Part shown: positions 9,653 through 18,899 of the stretch, in pieces | Layout: every line of letters starts with the position of its first letter | Numbering within the stretch: position 1 is the first letter of the stretch | Origin: Flexibacter sp. CG_4_10_14_3_um_filter_32_15 | Lineage (GTDB): Bacteria > Bacteroidota > Bacteroidia > Cytophagales > Bernardetiaceae | Assembly (NCBI GenBank): GCA_002784125.1 | Contig: PFKD01000154.1 | Location: 1 to 39,402, forward strand | DNA length: 39,402 bases | Direction: 5' to 3' | Position numbers and translations under genes: made by a program | The notes under the pieces: generated by a model | The model's database searches: none | What the model was told of the DNA's origin: nothing | What the model saw: the letters and a program-made list of their open reading frames with translations, nothing else

Positions 9653-11350
9653 TTACTCAAAAATTTCTACAATAGGATTTCCAACACACCCACTTGGCTG
9701 TTGAAGTTTCAGTAAAGCAGCCATAGTAGCTGCAATATCTGTAATTTCTATTCTGCGATGCGTTTGTCCGTTTTTGATGTTTTTTCCAAAAAACAAAAGT
9801 GGAACATGTGTATCAAAATTGTAGGCTGTTCCGTGTGTAGTACCTCCTTTTTTGTAATAGGAATCCATATAACCCGACTGAAAAAGAAATGCCACGTCGG
9901 GCGATAGTCGTTGATTAAAGCCATTCTGAACGAGCTGCAAAAATCCTGTTCGTTGAATGTATTTGCTTAGTTCGGTGGCTGTACTAGCTTGAGAAATTCC
10001 TTTTTGAGTAAGCAAAAATTCACTTGTTTTTTGTTGTATTTCTTGTAATAAAATACGTCTTTGAAGGATTAATTCTCTATTCAAATATACATCTTGGTCG
10101 CCCAAATAACTCACAAAATCGCCTTTTCCATAACTTTTTTCTAAAAAAGTATTTAATTCTACCTTCATCGAATCCCATTCTAAATAATCAGCATCAAACT
10201 GTAAATCGTACAAATGCGAAGGCGTTGGCGAACCTGCATGGTCGGCTGTTAAGAAGAGTGTATATTCTCCCTCTCCGACGTTTTTATCCAAAAATGCAAA
10301 TAAAGCAGCCAAATCTTGGTCTAATCTCAAATAGGTATCTTGAATTTCGACCGAATAAATACCATAACGATGCCCAATATAATCAGGAGAAGAAAAACTA
10401 AGCGTCAGAAAATCAGTCGTTTCATCTTTTCCTAACTCTTCATTCAAAATGGCTGCTTCTGCAAAGTCTTCCAAAAAACTATTTGCTGGTGCAGTTGCTG
10501 GAAACTGTTTGTAACGTCTTTTTTTATCAAATTCATCAATAAAATAAGGAAAAGTCGCTTTTTTATCTTTCGTGGGTACTCCTTCATATTTGTTTTCATC
10601 TGCCAAACTTGCCGTATAGTTTTCTATTGGAAAAAGTAATTCCCACCCTTTTTTGATGTAGGTATCGGCTACTTTTTTATCATTAAAATCAGAAACCCAT
10701 TTTGGTAAATTTTCAAAATAATAGGTGCTACTAATCATTTTTCCTGTATTGGAATCGTACCAATATGCACCATTTGCGATGTGTCCTGCTGGTAGAATTG
10801 CTCCCCTGTCCTTTATCGAAATACCAACAACTTTTGATTTTTGATTGGTTGCTAATCGTAGCTCGTCTGTAATGGTACTTGTTTTGAGATTGTAGGGCGA
10901 CATTTTTCCATTTTTGTCTTCTGTATTTTCTGTTCCTAATGCCTTTACCTTTTTGTCTTCGGTGCAATAAAATTTTCTATTTTCGGTTCTACTGTACCAA
11001 TTATTATTTATAATTCCGTGATTGGTTGGTGTTGTTCCTGTAAAAATAGAAGCATGACCAGGGGCTGTGTTTGTTGGCGTATAATTGTAATGCGTATTTT
11101 CACACGAAAAACCCTCGTTTAATAATCTTTTAAATCCATTTTCAGAATATTGATTATAAAAACGATACAAATAATCATAACGCATTTGATCGATAACAAT
11201 GCCGATGACTAATTTTGGACGTGATGCTAAAGCATTTTTTTGATTATTATTTTCAGAATTGGTAGTACTATTTTGACTATATACCGACTGGCTAGAAAAT
11301 AAATACGCAAATAAACAAAATAAAAGAACTGCTTTTGTAGAAAATTTCAT
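9653..11350 (-). CDS. Alkaline phosphatase family protein (PafA-like)
   Basis: KLVIGIVIDQMRYDYL, TPTNTAPGHASIFTGTTPTNHGI, FLTADHAGSPTPSHL; the internal Met (MKFSTKAVLLFCLFAYLFSSQ) gives a good signal peptide, so the start is set at 11350. Confidence 0.9.
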   Translation of the reverse strand: MKFSTKAVLLFCLFAYLFSSQSVYSQNSTTNSENNNQKNALASRPKLVIGIVIDQMRYDYLYRFYNQYSENGFKRLLNEGFSCENTHYNYTPTNTAPGHASIFTGTTPTNHGIINNNWYSRTENRKFYCTEDKKVKALGTENTEDKNGKMSPYNLKTSTITDELRLATNQKSKVVGISIKDRGAILPAGHIANGAYWYDSNTGKMISSTYYFENLPKWVSDFNDKKVADTYIKKGWELLFPIENYTASLADENKYEGVPTKDKKATFPYFIDEFDKKRRYKQFPATAPANSFLEDFAEAAILNEELGKDETTDFLTLSFSSPDYIGHRYGIYSVEIQDTYLRLDQDLAALFAFLDKNVGEGEYTLFLTADHAGSPTPSHLYDLQFDADYLEWDSMKVELNTFLEKSYGKGDFVSYLGDQDVYLNRELILQRRILLQEIQQKTSEFLLTQKGISQASTATELSKYIQRTGFLQLVQNGFNQRLSPDVAFLFQSGYMDSYYKKGGTTHGTAYNFDTHVPLLFFGKNIKNGQTHRRIEITDIAATMAALLKLQQPSGCVGNPIVEIFE

Positions 11351-11429
11351 ATGTGATTGAAATGAAGAAACTATCAATGTTAAATTCAGACTAACATTAA
11401 TAATTAAGGTTTTGTGAATGATAAAAGAC

Positions 11430-11437
11430 CCAAAGGT
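11430..11437 (-). promoter_or_regulatory. -7 promoter box TACCTTTG upstream of the alkaline phosphatase
   Basis: TAnnTTTG match on the minus strand. Confidence 0.45.
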
Positions 11438-11961
11438 ACGTATTTTTGTTTTCCTAAGTGAGACTTGTATATGTATTGATTGTTAAAGTATAGATAAAAA
11501 ATAAAATTTATCTTATGCCAAGCAAGGGTAAAGGAGAGGAATTTACCGACCTACGATTGAGAGAAGGAATTAGGTTTTGGATTGCTACGAATTATATGAT
11601 GCACTAAAATCAAACTAGATTTTCGAAAACCAATTTACATGTGAGTATATTATCAATTTAGAAAAGCAAAAATTAAGAAAGACAACATCTTTTTTAGAGT
11701 TAATAACTCTGGTTTACAATTTCAAATACCTATCTATTTACTCTATTTTGAGCATAAAAGGATAAATTAGAAGATTTTAAGCACAAATCTCAAAAGTACT
11801 ATATATCTAATGTACAAGTAATATTTACCACTCAATAACATTAAAATATGTTAAATTAATTATGGTTATTTTGTAGTTGAAGAAAAAAAAAAATACCTTG
11901 CGAACGTTTTGCAAGACAATTATACAATTTTTAATTTTATTAATTTAAATTTATTTTCAAG

Positions 11962-12202
11962 ATGAAAAAATTTCTTTTTAGTTTTAAGTTTCTTCTTTTT
12001 TAACTTAGATTCTTCTTTTGCTGCTAATGCTGCTGATATAGTTGAAGAAAATACTGTGGCAGTTTCAGAAAACGTACAAAATACAGAGTCTGCTCTAAGT
12101 ACAAACAAAAATGTTAAAAGCATTAAAAAAGTTAAAAGAGATACAGTAATTGTGATTGTCTTTGATGATGGCACGGTTGTCATTATTGTAGTCAGAGATT
12201 AA
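11962..12202 (+). CDS. Small exported protein of unknown function, split by a one-nucleotide frame change at T6
   Basis: ATG at 11962 reads MKKFLFSFKFLLF then TAA; skipping one T in T6 (11996..12001) gives MKKFLFSFKFLLFNLDSSFAANAADIVEENTVAVSENVQNTESALSTNKNVKSIKKVKRDTVIVIVFDDGTVVIIVVRD*. A terminator hairpin follows immediately. Confidence 0.6.
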
Positions 12203-12213
12203 TTATTTATTTT

Positions 12214-12257
12214 AAATGAATACTGTTTTTTCTAAAGATTAGACAGTATTCATTTTT
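12214..12257 (+). terminator. Terminator hairpin after the small exported protein gene
   Basis: AAATGAATACTGT ... ACAGTATTCATTT perfect 13-bp arms followed by T-rich sequence. Confidence 0.7.
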
Positions 12258-12292
12258 ACTCTTACTATTTTATATATTCTAATTCTAATATC

Positions 12293-13039
12293 ATGAAAAA
12301 TCTATTTATTTTGTGCTTCTTGACACTAGTATTTATGTCTAAACAATCGTTATCCTATTCACAAGGTTATCTCAAATATGAGTTTACTTCAGCAGCACCT
12401 TCAGATGAAAGCATACAGGATCGTATTGAACAGATTAAAACTCAAATTCCAGATGAGGCACTTCAAGAAAAAGTAATTCAACAACTTAAAGAAAAAATGA
12501 TTCAAAGCTATCAAATTAATTTGGTCTTTGAAGGAGAAGTTGCAGTAGCTCAAAACGAAAATACCAAAAATGCACCTCTTAAAGTAGGAGACGAAATTAT
12601 ATATCGCAATACAAATGAACCTGTTTGTACCTCTCAAAGTTATATCTTCAATAAGGCTTTTGTAGTAACTGACTCTCTGCCAACCTATGAAGTAACCTAC
12701 ACAGAAGAGACCAAACAAATTGGTCCCTTTAAAGCCTATAAAGCAATTTTAAAACAAAACGAAGAAGAAGTAGCTCAAGTGTGGTACACCAAAGAAATAT
12801 CTTATGCCCACTCACCTCTTAAAATGTATGTAGAGGACGGATTAGTATTAGAAATTTTGAAAAAAGATGGAACAAAAGTAATTTTTAAAGAATTTTTGAA
12901 AGTACTTCCTAAAGAAATTCCTCTTGAAAAACCTAATAAAGGTAAAACCCTAACGCAAAGTGAATTTGATATGCTTAAAGATGAAAAACTTAAAGATTTG
13001 CAAAAAGGAGGAGGCAGTACAATTGTTATTGGAAAATAA
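12293..13039 (+). CDS. GLPGLI family protein
   Basis: Signal peptide, SQGYLKYEF start, IGPFKAYKAILKQ...VAQVWYTKEI segment and overall layout typical of GLPGLI proteins; neighbouring OM barrel. Confidence 0.75.
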   Translation: MKNLFILCFLTLVFMSKQSLSYSQGYLKYEFTSAAPSDESIQDRIEQIKTQIPDEALQEKVIQQLKEKMIQSYQINLVFEGEVAVAQNENTKNAPLKVGDEIIYRNTNEPVCTSQSYIFNKAFVVTDSLPTYEVTYTEETKQIGPFKAYKAILKQNEEEVAQVWYTKEISYAHSPLKMYVEDGLVLEILKKDGTKVIFKEFLKVLPKEIPLEKPNKGKTLTQSEFDMLKDEKLKDLQKGGGSTIVIGK

Positions 13040-13092
13040 AAATTTATACTAGATTAGAAAAGTTTTAACCAACTTTTTCAAATCTATTTTTT

Positions 13093-13231
13093 AGGACTTT
13101 CGCAAATTCAAATCGTTACCAAATTTTATTCTGTAAAACTGTCGTTTTTTCCATAGCAAAGGGTTTGCAAACCCTTCGCTATGGAAAAAACAAAACAATA
13201 TTTTGTCTAAAAAAGGATTTGCGAAAGTCCT
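13093..13231. mobile_element. MITE-like 139-bp nested inverted repeat
   Basis: Terminal inverted repeats AGGACTTTCGCAAAT / ATTTGCGAAAGTCCT (15 bp perfect) enclosing a 46-bp near-perfect palindrome; ATTTTT occurs on both flanks. Confidence 0.6.
13145..13190. repeat. 46-bp near-perfect palindrome inside the MITE-like element
   Basis: TTTTTTCCATAGCAAAGGGTTTGCAAACCCTTCGCTATGGAAAAAA, a single mismatched pair. Confidence 0.85.
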
Positions 13232-13240
13232 ATTTTTGTT

Positions 13241-15883
13241 ATGAAAAAATACCTCTTATTTACTCTTTTTTTATTTTGCTCTTCTATTTTAATGGCGCAA
13301 ACAGCTACATTTGAAGGAAGAGTACTAGTCAAAGAAACAAAAGAAACAATACCTTTTGCTCAAGTAATTTTGAGAACTAAAACAGATTCGTCTTTGGTAG
13401 CTTTTAGTTCGGCAGATGCAGATGGAAAGTTTAATATTACGACCACTTTCGGAACGTATATTTTGGAAGTTAGAAGTGTTGGTTATTTCCCTAATAATCA
13501 ACTCATTACTATTGATAAAAAGAAATTAGAGCTTGATATTTTTTTAGAGGAAGATATACAAGCCCTCAAGCAAGTTGAAATAGTAGATAGTTCACCCATT
13601 ACACAAAATGAAGATACTCTTTCTTTTAATGCAGCAGATTTTAGCGCAGCAGGAGATGAAAAGCTAGAAGATATTGTAAAGAAAATTCCTAATTTAGAAG
13701 TCAATAATAATGGTGAAATTTTTTATAAAGGCAAACAAATTGAAGACATAGAAATAGAGGGGGAAAGTCTTTTTAAACAAAGTCCACAGACAATTAATCG
13801 TTCTTTACCTGCTGATGTGGTGGACAAAATCCAAGTCATAGAAGGAAAATCGTGGGACGAAAATCCAAAATTAAATATTAGAATAAAAGAAGATAAAAAG
13901 AATATTGTCTTTGGAGAACTAACCGTTTTTGGAGGAATTAATAATCAAGAAAAAACAGCGTATCGTCTTCAATCCAATGCCTTTTATATCAATCCCAAAC
14001 TCAAAATGATGGCTTTGGCAGATGCAAATAATGTAGGCAAACATATTTTTGATTTGCGTTCTTATCTTTCTTTTACAGGAAATAGTTTTTCTTCTGTTCG
14101 TAAACAAAATGTTAAAGATTTACCTCTCCAACAAACGGCTACCGAAATTCCTCCTCAAACGGAAACACTTTTTGGTGGTCTTAGTGCCGTATATACCATT
14201 TCTAAGAAATTTAAGTTAAAATCATATAGTTTTTATAATCAGAGAAAAGAGAGTTATCTCTCAGAAACGATACGTAATTTTACAGAAAGTTCGATAAATG
14301 GAGTTTATCAAAACACGCAAAATCAAAGTCAGAACAAAGGTTTTTTGAGTAGTGAAGTCAGCCTATTATTTTCTCCGTCTATTTCTCAAAACCTAACTAC
14401 TCGTGTTGCTTTTCGTTCTCTTATCTCTTCTATGCAAGATAAAAACGAAATTAATTTTTTATACACACAAAATTCAGCAAATCAAGAACTAAAACTAAAA
14501 AACCCTGAATGGAATTTAAGTACTCTTTGGACAAAAACAATTAATACAAAAAATCAAATTAATCTATCTGCTACCTATCAATATTTAAGAAGGAATAGAG
14601 GGCTTGATTTACAAAATACACAAGATGTTTTTTCAAACACTTTTTCAAGATTAATGATAGATATTTCATCTATTTCTATGCAAAATATAACTACAAAAAC
14701 CAATCAAACCCATAATAATTACGAATTAAAAGGTAATTTTAGGCGTTTATTAAAAGAGAAAACCTATTTAGGAATCGAAATACAATCAGAAAACCAAAAC
14801 CAAAATCAAATTTTCTTTTCTGATAAAATAGAAACGATTGATAAACTTAATCCGACAAGTGATTACAGCATTCAACGAAATAGTGGGAGTGCATTTTTTG
14901 AAATAGACAAACCAAAATTTCAGTTTAGAACGTGGTTTACTTTAGCAAACTATGATTATAATTTTGAAGGAAAAATTAATCAAATAAAAGTAAATGAATT
15001 TCAATTTGAGCCAAAATTGAATTTTTCTTTTACGGTTGCTTCTTCACAGCGACTAAATTTGAGTTACGAACGAAAAAATGAGTATCCAAACAGTCAAAAC
15101 TTAAATCAAGTTTGGCAATTTGAAAACTTTAGGACTCTACAAAATGGTACAGATTCATTGGCAAAAATGACAACTGATGAAGTAAGGTTAGGCTATAATT
15201 ATACAAATCTTTTTAATCGTTTGATGATTTATGGCTCTTTATCCTACCAAAAAATCAGTAATGCTATTGCACAAAATCAATTTATTTTTGCAGAAGCAAA
15301 TGCACAAACAGATATTAATGCTCCTAAGTCTATAATGACAGGTTTATTATACATTACAAAATCATTTGATGTTAAGGAAATGCCATTTTCTGCAAAAACC
15401 CAAATTGTTTGGAATAGGCTAGAGAGTCAAAACTTTTTGAATGAAGTAAAAAATGACTTTAGAAATGGATTCACTAAGTATCAAATTGATTTAAACTCTC
15501 ATTCGAAAGGCATTTTCAATATTTCGTTTTCTACATTTTTTCAGCAAAGTAATCTTAACTCTTCTCTTAATCTTTCTACAATTTCTTTAAATCAATATCA
15601 ATTTTTGATAAATCCTGTTATTCAACCTACTGAAAAATTAAACTTTTCATTCTCTTACGAACAGTTATTTTATCAAAACGCTGAACAAACTACTACTTTC
15701 AGTTTTCTGAATGCAAAAGCAACCTATCGCATTTTCAAACGAACAAATTTAAAATTAGAAGGATATAACTTATTAAATACAAATTCAATAGACTTTTTGA
15801 GTATCAACCCTATTTATACACAAACACTCTCTAGGCAAATTTTAGGTAGAGTTATTTTGCTTGGTTTGAATTATAACTTCTAA
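13241..15883 (+). CDS. CarboxypepD_reg-like / TonB-dependent-receptor-like outer membrane beta-barrel protein
   Basis: Signal peptide, FEGRVLVKETKETIPFAQVILR...DGKFNI carboxypeptidase regulatory-like domain, plug-like region, aromatic-ended C terminus GLNYNF. Confidence 0.85.
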   Translation: MKKYLLFTLFLFCSSILMAQTATFEGRVLVKETKETIPFAQVILRTKTDSSLVAFSSADADGKFNITTTFGTYILEVRSVGYFPNNQLITIDKKKLELDIFLEEDIQALKQVEIVDSSPITQNEDTLSFNAADFSAAGDEKLEDIVKKIPNLEVNNNGEIFYKGKQIEDIEIEGESLFKQSPQTINRSLPADVVDKIQVIEGKSWDENPKLNIRIKEDKKNIVFGELTVFGGINNQEKTAYRLQSNAFYINPKLKMMALADANNVGKHIFDLRSYLSFTGNSFSSVRKQNVKDLPLQQTATEIPPQTETLFGGLSAVYTISKKFKLKSYSFYNQRKESYLSETIRNFTESSINGVYQNTQNQSQNKGFLSSEVSLLFSPSISQNLTTRVAFRSLISSMQDKNEINFLYTQNSANQELKLKNPEWNLSTLWTKTINTKNQINLSATYQYLRRNRGLDLQNTQDVFSNTFSRLMIDISSISMQNITTKTNQTHNNYELKGNFRRLLKEKTYLGIEIQSENQNQNQIFFSDKIETIDKLNPTSDYSIQRNSGSAFFEIDKPKFQFRTWFTLANYDYNFEGKINQIKVNEFQFEPKLNFSFTVASSQRLNLSYERKNEYPNSQNLNQVWQFENFRTLQNGTDSLAKMTTDEVRLGYNYTNLFNRLMIYGSLSYQKISNAIAQNQFIFAEANAQTDINAPKSIMTGLLYITKSFDVKEMPFSAKTQIVWNRLESQNFLNEVKNDFRNGFTKYQIDLNSHSKGIFNISFSTFFQQSNLNSSLNLSTISLNQYQFLINPVIQPTEKLNFSFSYEQLFYQNAEQTTTFSFLNAKATYRIFKRTNLKLEGYNLLNTNSIDFLSINPIYTQTLSRQILGRVILLGLNYNF

Positions 15884-16187
15884 ATTTCATTCCCTAACTC
15901 CAGCTGTCGTTCCCATCTTGCAATTAATTTATATGTATTCTACATTCTGTCATGTATTTGTATTTCGCTTTTCTACAATCACAAACCTAAGAAATTAGCA
16001 ATAAAAAAGAGCAAAATTATAACTAAATATGCCTTTTTTAAAACCCTATATGCCGTCCAGTAAAAACAAATACATAATAAGTTTACTCGCAAAAATGTAA
16101 ACGACCATCAAAAACTATTTTGTCTTAAATTTGTAATTGAGTAGCAACAAGAAATAAAAAATTAGCAAATCATTTACTTATCATAAA

Positions 16188-18050
16188 ATGGCAAAAGGCG
16201 ACGGAAATCGAAAACGCAAAGCAGAAGCAGAAAAAGTATCTATAAAAGAACAAGCAAAGGCACTCAATTATTTACCTCGTTTTTTTAAATTAATTTGGCA
16301 AACAAGCCCTCGTTTTGCCTTCACAACTCTGATTCTTAGAGTTTTTAAAGCAATAATTCCACTTATTACACTCTATGTGGGGAAATTGATTATTGATGAC
16401 ATTGTACGCCTTATCAATTCTGAAACTGCTTTTGAGCTTATTTCTGAAAACACAAAATACCTTTGGATTTTGGTAGGAATAGAATTAGGTCTGACTATTT
16501 TTTCAGAAGTTTTGAGTAGAATGATTACACTTACCGACAATCTTTTGGGTGATTTGGTGGCAAATCATACTTCGGTTCAGCTTATTAGACACGCTTCAAA
16601 ATTGGATTTAGAACAGTTTGAAGACTCTACTTTTTACGACAAACTAGAACGAGCAAGGCAACAAACGGCAGGACGAATAATTTTGATGTCGCAGGTTTTA
16701 TCACAAGGACAGGATATTATTACGTTAGTTTCCTTGGCTGTCGGTTTGGTGGCTTTTAATGGTTGGTTGATTCTGATTTTAGTTTTGGCTTTAGTTCCTG
16801 CTTTTTTGGGAGAAACTCATTTCAACGAACGTGCCTATTCATTGTCTTTGAGTTGGACACCCGAGCGCAGAGAATTAGATTATTTGCGTTATATCGGTGC
16901 TAGTGATTTTTCAGCAAAAGAACTAAAAGTATTTGGTTTATCTGATTTTTTGGCTTCTCGTTTCAAATTTCTTTCCGATAATTATTACAATGAAAATAAA
17001 AAACTAACTCAAAATAGAGCCTTTTGGGGAAGTGTTTTTTCACTTATCGGAACGGCTTCTTATTATGTGGCGTATGTTCTTATCATCATCGAAACGATTA
17101 CAAAAGTTATTTCTTTAGGTGATTTGACTTTTTTGGCTGGTTCATTCGAAAGACTTAGAAGTATGTTGCAACAGATTATGGGGCGTTTTTCTAGTATTAC
17201 TCAAAGTGCATTATACCTCAAAGATTTATTCGAATTTTTAGAATTAGAGCCTTTGATTCCTGTTACAGAAACACAAAGACAAGTTCCCAATCCTATCAAA
17301 GAAGGTTTTATTTTTGAAAATGTAGGCTTCAAATACCAAAATCAAGAACGTTATGCCATCAAAAATCTTTCTTTTACACTTCATCAAGGTGAAAAACTAG
17401 CTTTAGTAGGAGAAAATGGCGCAGGAAAAACAACTCTTGTAAAACTTTTAGCACGATTGTATGACCCAACAGAAGGAAGAATTTTATTAGACGGACACGA
17501 TTTGAAAGAATATAATCCCACACAATTACGAAATTTGATAGGTGTAATTTTTCAAGATTTTGTCAAATTCGAATTAAGTGCCTCCGAAAATATCGCAGTC
17601 GGAAATATCGCTGAAAGAGAAAATAAAGAATTAATTACAGATGCAGCCACAAAAAGTCTAGCAAACGATGTAGTAGAAAAATTACCTGAAAAATACGAAC
17701 AAATGTTGGGTAGAAAATTTAATGGTGGCGTTTCGCTTTCAGGTGGAGAATGGCAAAAAGTAGCGTTAGGACGTGCTTACATGAGAGATGCACAACTTTA
17801 CATTTTGGACGAACCCACAGCAGCACTAGACGCACGAGCAGAACACGAAGTTTTTGAGCGTTTTGCAGAACTGATTGAAGGAAAAACAGCCGTTTTGATT
17901 TCGCACCGTTTCTCAACAGTACGAATGGCTGATAGAATTTTGGTTTTACAAAATGGTAGCGTGTTAGAAATTGGTTCGCATACCGAGCTTTTAGAAAAAA
18001 ATGGAAAATATGCAGAGTTATTTAATCTTCAAGCTGAAGGGTATAAATAA
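16188..18050 (+). CDS. ABC transporter ATP-binding/permease protein
   Basis: TM domain plus Walker A GENGAGKTTL, signature LSGGEWQK, Walker B LYILDEPTAALD. Confidence 0.95.
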   Translation: MAKGDGNRKRKAEAEKVSIKEQAKALNYLPRFFKLIWQTSPRFAFTTLILRVFKAIIPLITLYVGKLIIDDIVRLINSETAFELISENTKYLWILVGIELGLTIFSEVLSRMITLTDNLLGDLVANHTSVQLIRHASKLDLEQFEDSTFYDKLERARQQTAGRIILMSQVLSQGQDIITLVSLAVGLVAFNGWLILILVLALVPAFLGETHFNERAYSLSLSWTPERRELDYLRYIGASDFSAKELKVFGLSDFLASRFKFLSDNYYNENKKLTQNRAFWGSVFSLIGTASYYVAYVLIIIETITKVISLGDLTFLAGSFERLRSMLQQIMGRFSSITQSALYLKDLFEFLELEPLIPVTETQRQVPNPIKEGFIFENVGFKYQNQERYAIKNLSFTLHQGEKLALVGENGAGKTTLVKLLARLYDPTEGRILLDGHDLKEYNPTQLRNLIGVIFQDFVKFELSASENIAVGNIAERENKELITDAATKSLANDVVEKLPEKYEQMLGRKFNGGVSLSGGEWQKVALGRAYMRDAQLYILDEPTAALDARAEHEVFERFAELIEGKTAVLISHRFSTVRMADRILVLQNGSVLEIGSHTELLEKNGKYAELFNLQAEGYK

Positions 18051-18117
18051 AACTAATTTAATACAATTTTCGTAAATAGAAATGAAATAATCTACTAAAA
18101 ATCTAATAATTTATAAA

Positions 18118-18372
18118 ATGGAACAATTCACAATTTATTTAAAAGAACCTCAAAAACGACAACTATTAATTGAATTTTTGAAAAAAATGGACTTTTTAGA
18201 GTGGGAAAGTTTAGAAAAACCTGTTTCAAAAGAGGATGTAAATACAGAATCGAATGAAGAAAAAACGACTTCTACTCCTGCAAAAGATTTTGTAACTAAA
18301 TGGAAAGGATTTTTGAAAGAATCAGATATAAAGGATGCTAAATGGGAATATTTGTCAAAAAAATATCTATAA
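18118..18372 (+). CDS. Putative antitoxin of a PIN-toxin pair
   Basis: Small acidic ORF directly upstream of, and in the same frame as, a PIN-domain ORF. Confidence 0.6.
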   Translation: MEQFTIYLKEPQKRQLLIEFLKKMDFLEWESLEKPVSKEDVNTESNEEKTTSTPAKDFVTKWKGFLKESDIKDAKWEYLSKKYL

Positions 18373-18376
18373 AATA

Positions 18377-18801
18377 ATGAGAAAACAATCAAAAAAATAC
18401 TACTAGATACTAACGTGGTTTTAGATATTGCACTAAACCGTGAACCTTTTGTTGTTTCGGCAAGTCTATTATTTGACACAATAGACAACAAAAATATCAA
18501 TGGTTTTATATCAGCTTCTACAATTACAGATATTTTTTACATAATAGCTAAAGGCAAAGACAAATCAGTTGCAAGAGCTTTTATTCAACATATTATAGAG
18601 GTTCTTGACGTAATTGCAATAGATAAGCAAGTCGTTAAAAATGCTATTTTGTCAGATATAATAGATTTTGAAGATGCAGTCCAAATAAAAGCTGCTGAAA
18701 TAAGTGATTTAGATGCAATAATTACTCGCAATAAAATTGATTTTACAAAAAGTAGAATTCCTATTTTTACTCCTATTGAATTTTTAGAAGAATTAAAGTA
18801 A
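18377..18801 (+). CDS. PIN-domain toxin; N terminus joined only if a -1 frame change occurs at A7 (18391..18397)
   Basis: Frame from about 18397 reads ILLDTNVVLDIALNREPFVVSASLLFDTI...FEDAVQIKAAEISDLDAIITRNKIDF, typical PIN. ATG at 18377 reads MRKQSKKYY* in another frame; slipping at A_AAA_AAA gives MRKQSKKILLDTNVV. Confidence 0.75.
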
Positions 18802-18899
18802 TAAAATTAAAAGAAAAATAAGTAAAAACTACGGCAAGTTTTTTGTTTTGCTCTCCTATAATTTACTTTTTACAAAAATCTAATTATCAAAAAAATCTT

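Noticed and set aside
11920-12183. Minus-strand 87-aa ORF
   Set aside because: Antisense to a better plus-strand candidate with signal peptide and terminator; low-complexity KKKLKTKKK tail
18150-18500. Minus-strand 116-aa ORF over the antitoxin
   Set aside because: Antisense to a plausible antitoxin/toxin pair and composed of low-complexity Phe/Ser
18415-18801. PIN ORF starting at GTG 18415 as listed in the ORF track
   Set aside because: This start would remove the first catalytic Asp of LLDTNV; the N terminus must lie further upstream
18843-18899. Upstream start of the 18843..19964 ORF
   Set aside because: The internal ATG at 18900 gives a clean lipoprotein signal peptide (MKNLFYLLCLSFVFLLSSC)
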